64,000 bases of DNA, taken from positions 434,001 through 498,000 of the forward strand of contig WTXG01000003.1 in assembly GCA_022496185.1 (NCBI GenBank), written 5' to 3'. Made by a program: the position numbers and the translations under genes. The DNA comes from Multifurca ochricompacta (taxonomy: Eukaryota; Basidiomycota; Agaricomycetes; Russulales; Russulaceae). Positions 62,723-64,000 of this stretch are shown here, piece after piece (positions within the stretch are counted from its first letter, which is position 1; each line of letters opens with the position of its first letter). The notes beneath the pieces were generated by a model. It made no database searches. It had not been told where the DNA came from and saw only the letters and a program-made list of their open reading frames with translations.

Positions 62723-63012
62723 AGAAGGTAACGCGGACGAACAGGGAATTCCTCCAACGCCGACGCCAACGTCAACGTCAATGACGGAGACAGAGTTGAT
62801 AAACTGATGAACGATGAACAATACGGTGAACTGATACTGACACCGCACCGATACCAGCATTGGGAAATAAATAATAATTTTTACACAGCCACAACGCCAA
62901 GCCGAGCTTGGCTTAAGCAGCTGACAACTGAAACTAACATAAACCCACCAACCAACCCCCAAGGTGCGTTCCAGCGTTACATTCCTTCTCCTCCTCTCAC
63001 CATTCAACTTGT

Positions 63013-64000
63013 ATGTCTCCCGTAGAACAAACACCCCTTTTGAATGGTCGCCGACGACAGAATCAATCATTATACTTCAAGTTGGTGAAGCTTATAGAAG
63101 CCGATGGTGAACCCTCATGGATAGACTCCTACCGATGGTTCATCTTCGGCTCCTGGTTGAACCTCCTATTGCTGCTAGTCCCAGTGGCTGCAGCCTCTCA
63201 CTATTTGAATTGGGATGCACCTCTGCGATTCGGGTTTAGTTTTATTGCAATCGTACCCCTTGCCAAGGTCTGTGGAAAATCGATCCGGAAATTTTATGCT
63301 CTTACAAGGAGCTCTTCTCAGCTACTTGGCGATGCTACGGAGCAGATGTCTCTGTCCCTTGGGCAAACTCTTGCCGGCTTGTTGAACGCTACTTTCGGAA
63401 ATGCTGTAGAAATCATCGTGGGTCTCACCGCGCTCCTCCAAGGTGAAGTTCGGATCGTGCAGACTTCCGTGGGTACCCGACCAAATCTCCTTGAAAACAC
63501 ACGCTTACCACGCGTAGATGCTGGGTTCCATCCTATCTAATATTCTCTTGGTTTTGGGTTGCTCCTTCCTTGCCGGTATGTGGAGCCACTGCCAAGAGCG
63601 CGTGCACTCACTCCGTCCGTCACATAGGTGGAATCTACATCCATGAGAGTGAGTTTCAGGTGACAGCTGCCCAGACGTAAGCCCCCCCCCCTCCCTTTTT
63701 TTTCCCTTCGTGACCCGCTCATCCTGACATATATTGTCTACAGCCATGCTTCGGTGAGAGCCCACGTTAGTTCTATTAGCTTCTGCTAACGAGTCCGTTA
63801 GCTTATGACCCTTGCGTGCATCAGTAGGTCCACCAGATCCTCTCACATAGCTTGCGCTTTAATCTTATTCGCAGCCCTTGTGATCCCTGCTGCGTATCAT
63901 AGCGCAAAGCACGTTATTTCGCCAGTAAAGGGGAACCTAATGGCCTCAGCGACTGACCCTTTGATCTCTGATCTGGACGAGAGTGCTCAAAAAGGCCTTT
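63013..64000 (+). CDS. VCX1: Vacuolar Ca2+/H+ exchanger (CAX family), 5' part
   Basis: Imports calcium into the vacuole in exchange for protons. ATG 63013 (MSPVEQTPLLNGRRRQN), then hydrophobic helices (WLNLLLLLVPVAAASHYL; FGFSFIAIVPLAKV) and the CAX ion-binding repeat LNATFGNAVEIIVGLTALLQGEVRIVQTSV. Introns give LGSILSNILLVLGCSFLAG and GGIYIHESEFQVTAAQT. The last visible exon reads LVIPAAYHSAKHVIS, and the gene runs off the window end. The stop at 63540 is intronic. Confidence 0.92.

Overview
The window looks like nuclear chromosomal DNA of a filamentous basidiomycete, most likely an Agaricomycete. Genes are compact and intron-rich, with introns of about 43-100 nt (GT-AG, plus one probable GC-AG). 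Several proteins have layouts typical of that group: a SAP plus TKL-type kinase, a WOPR (Gti1/Pac2) regulator starting M-Q-R-P, an EF-hand external NADH dehydrogenase, and an arrestin-like protein starting MAVKLEI. I see no transposon, CRISPR array, prophage or operon.

Layout: 12-2473 (+) 3' part of cytosolic glutamyl-tRNA synthetase; 2874-6294 (-) tandem-SAP TKL-type kinase; 6825-7490 (+) weak DUF6593-like gene; 7884-11139 (+) CTF18; 11324-13224 (+) CLP1; 13523-16245 (-) external NADH dehydrogenase, divergent from 16568-18511 (+) ATP synthase beta; 18851-18943 (-) tRNA-Ser(AGA); 19083-20874 (+) histidine acid phosphatase; 21001-22954 (+) DUF1776 protein; 23222-23952 (+) cyclic phosphodiesterase; 24409-26107 (-) arrestin-like; 26796-28016 (-) BRX1; 28521-29982 (-) three-KH RNA-binding protein; 30530-32696 (-) ADGF-type adenosine deaminase, divergent from 32818-34483 (+) Csm1/Pcs1-like protein.

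It continues: 34537-37047 (-) ankyrin asparaginase, divergent from 37265-39917 (+) tryptophan synthase; 40058-41520 (+) eIF2B beta; 41638-44597 (-) GUF1, divergent from 44777-45417 (+) Cwf18; 45590-46526 (-) WOPR regulator; 47923-49229 (+) elongin A; 49556-52613 (-) GID7/WDR26, divergent from 53182-~56807 (+) HOP1; 58298-61697 (+) DOA1/PLAA; 61972-62722 (+) histidine phosphatase; 63013-64000 (+) start of a vacuolar Ca2+/H+ exchanger.

The genes are mostly housekeeping: translation (GluRS, eIF2B beta, GUF1, BRX1, tRNA), RNA processing (CLP1, Cwf18, KH protein), chromosome biology (CTF18, Csm1, HOP1), respiration (NDE, ATP2), ubiquitin pathways (GID7, DOA1) and metabolism (TRP5, asparaginase, ADA). 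Neighbours are usually divergent or convergent, so shared short promoters and overlapping 3' ends matter more than co-transcription.

Reading note: about a dozen conserved genes, including essential ATP2, TRP5, eIF2B beta and BRX1, are broken by what look like single-base deletions, usually in or next to short homopolymers. This looks like assembly error rather than pseudogenisation, so many gene models here need base correction. Exon boundaries were worked out by eye from reading frame, splice signals and recalled family motifs; no alignment was run.
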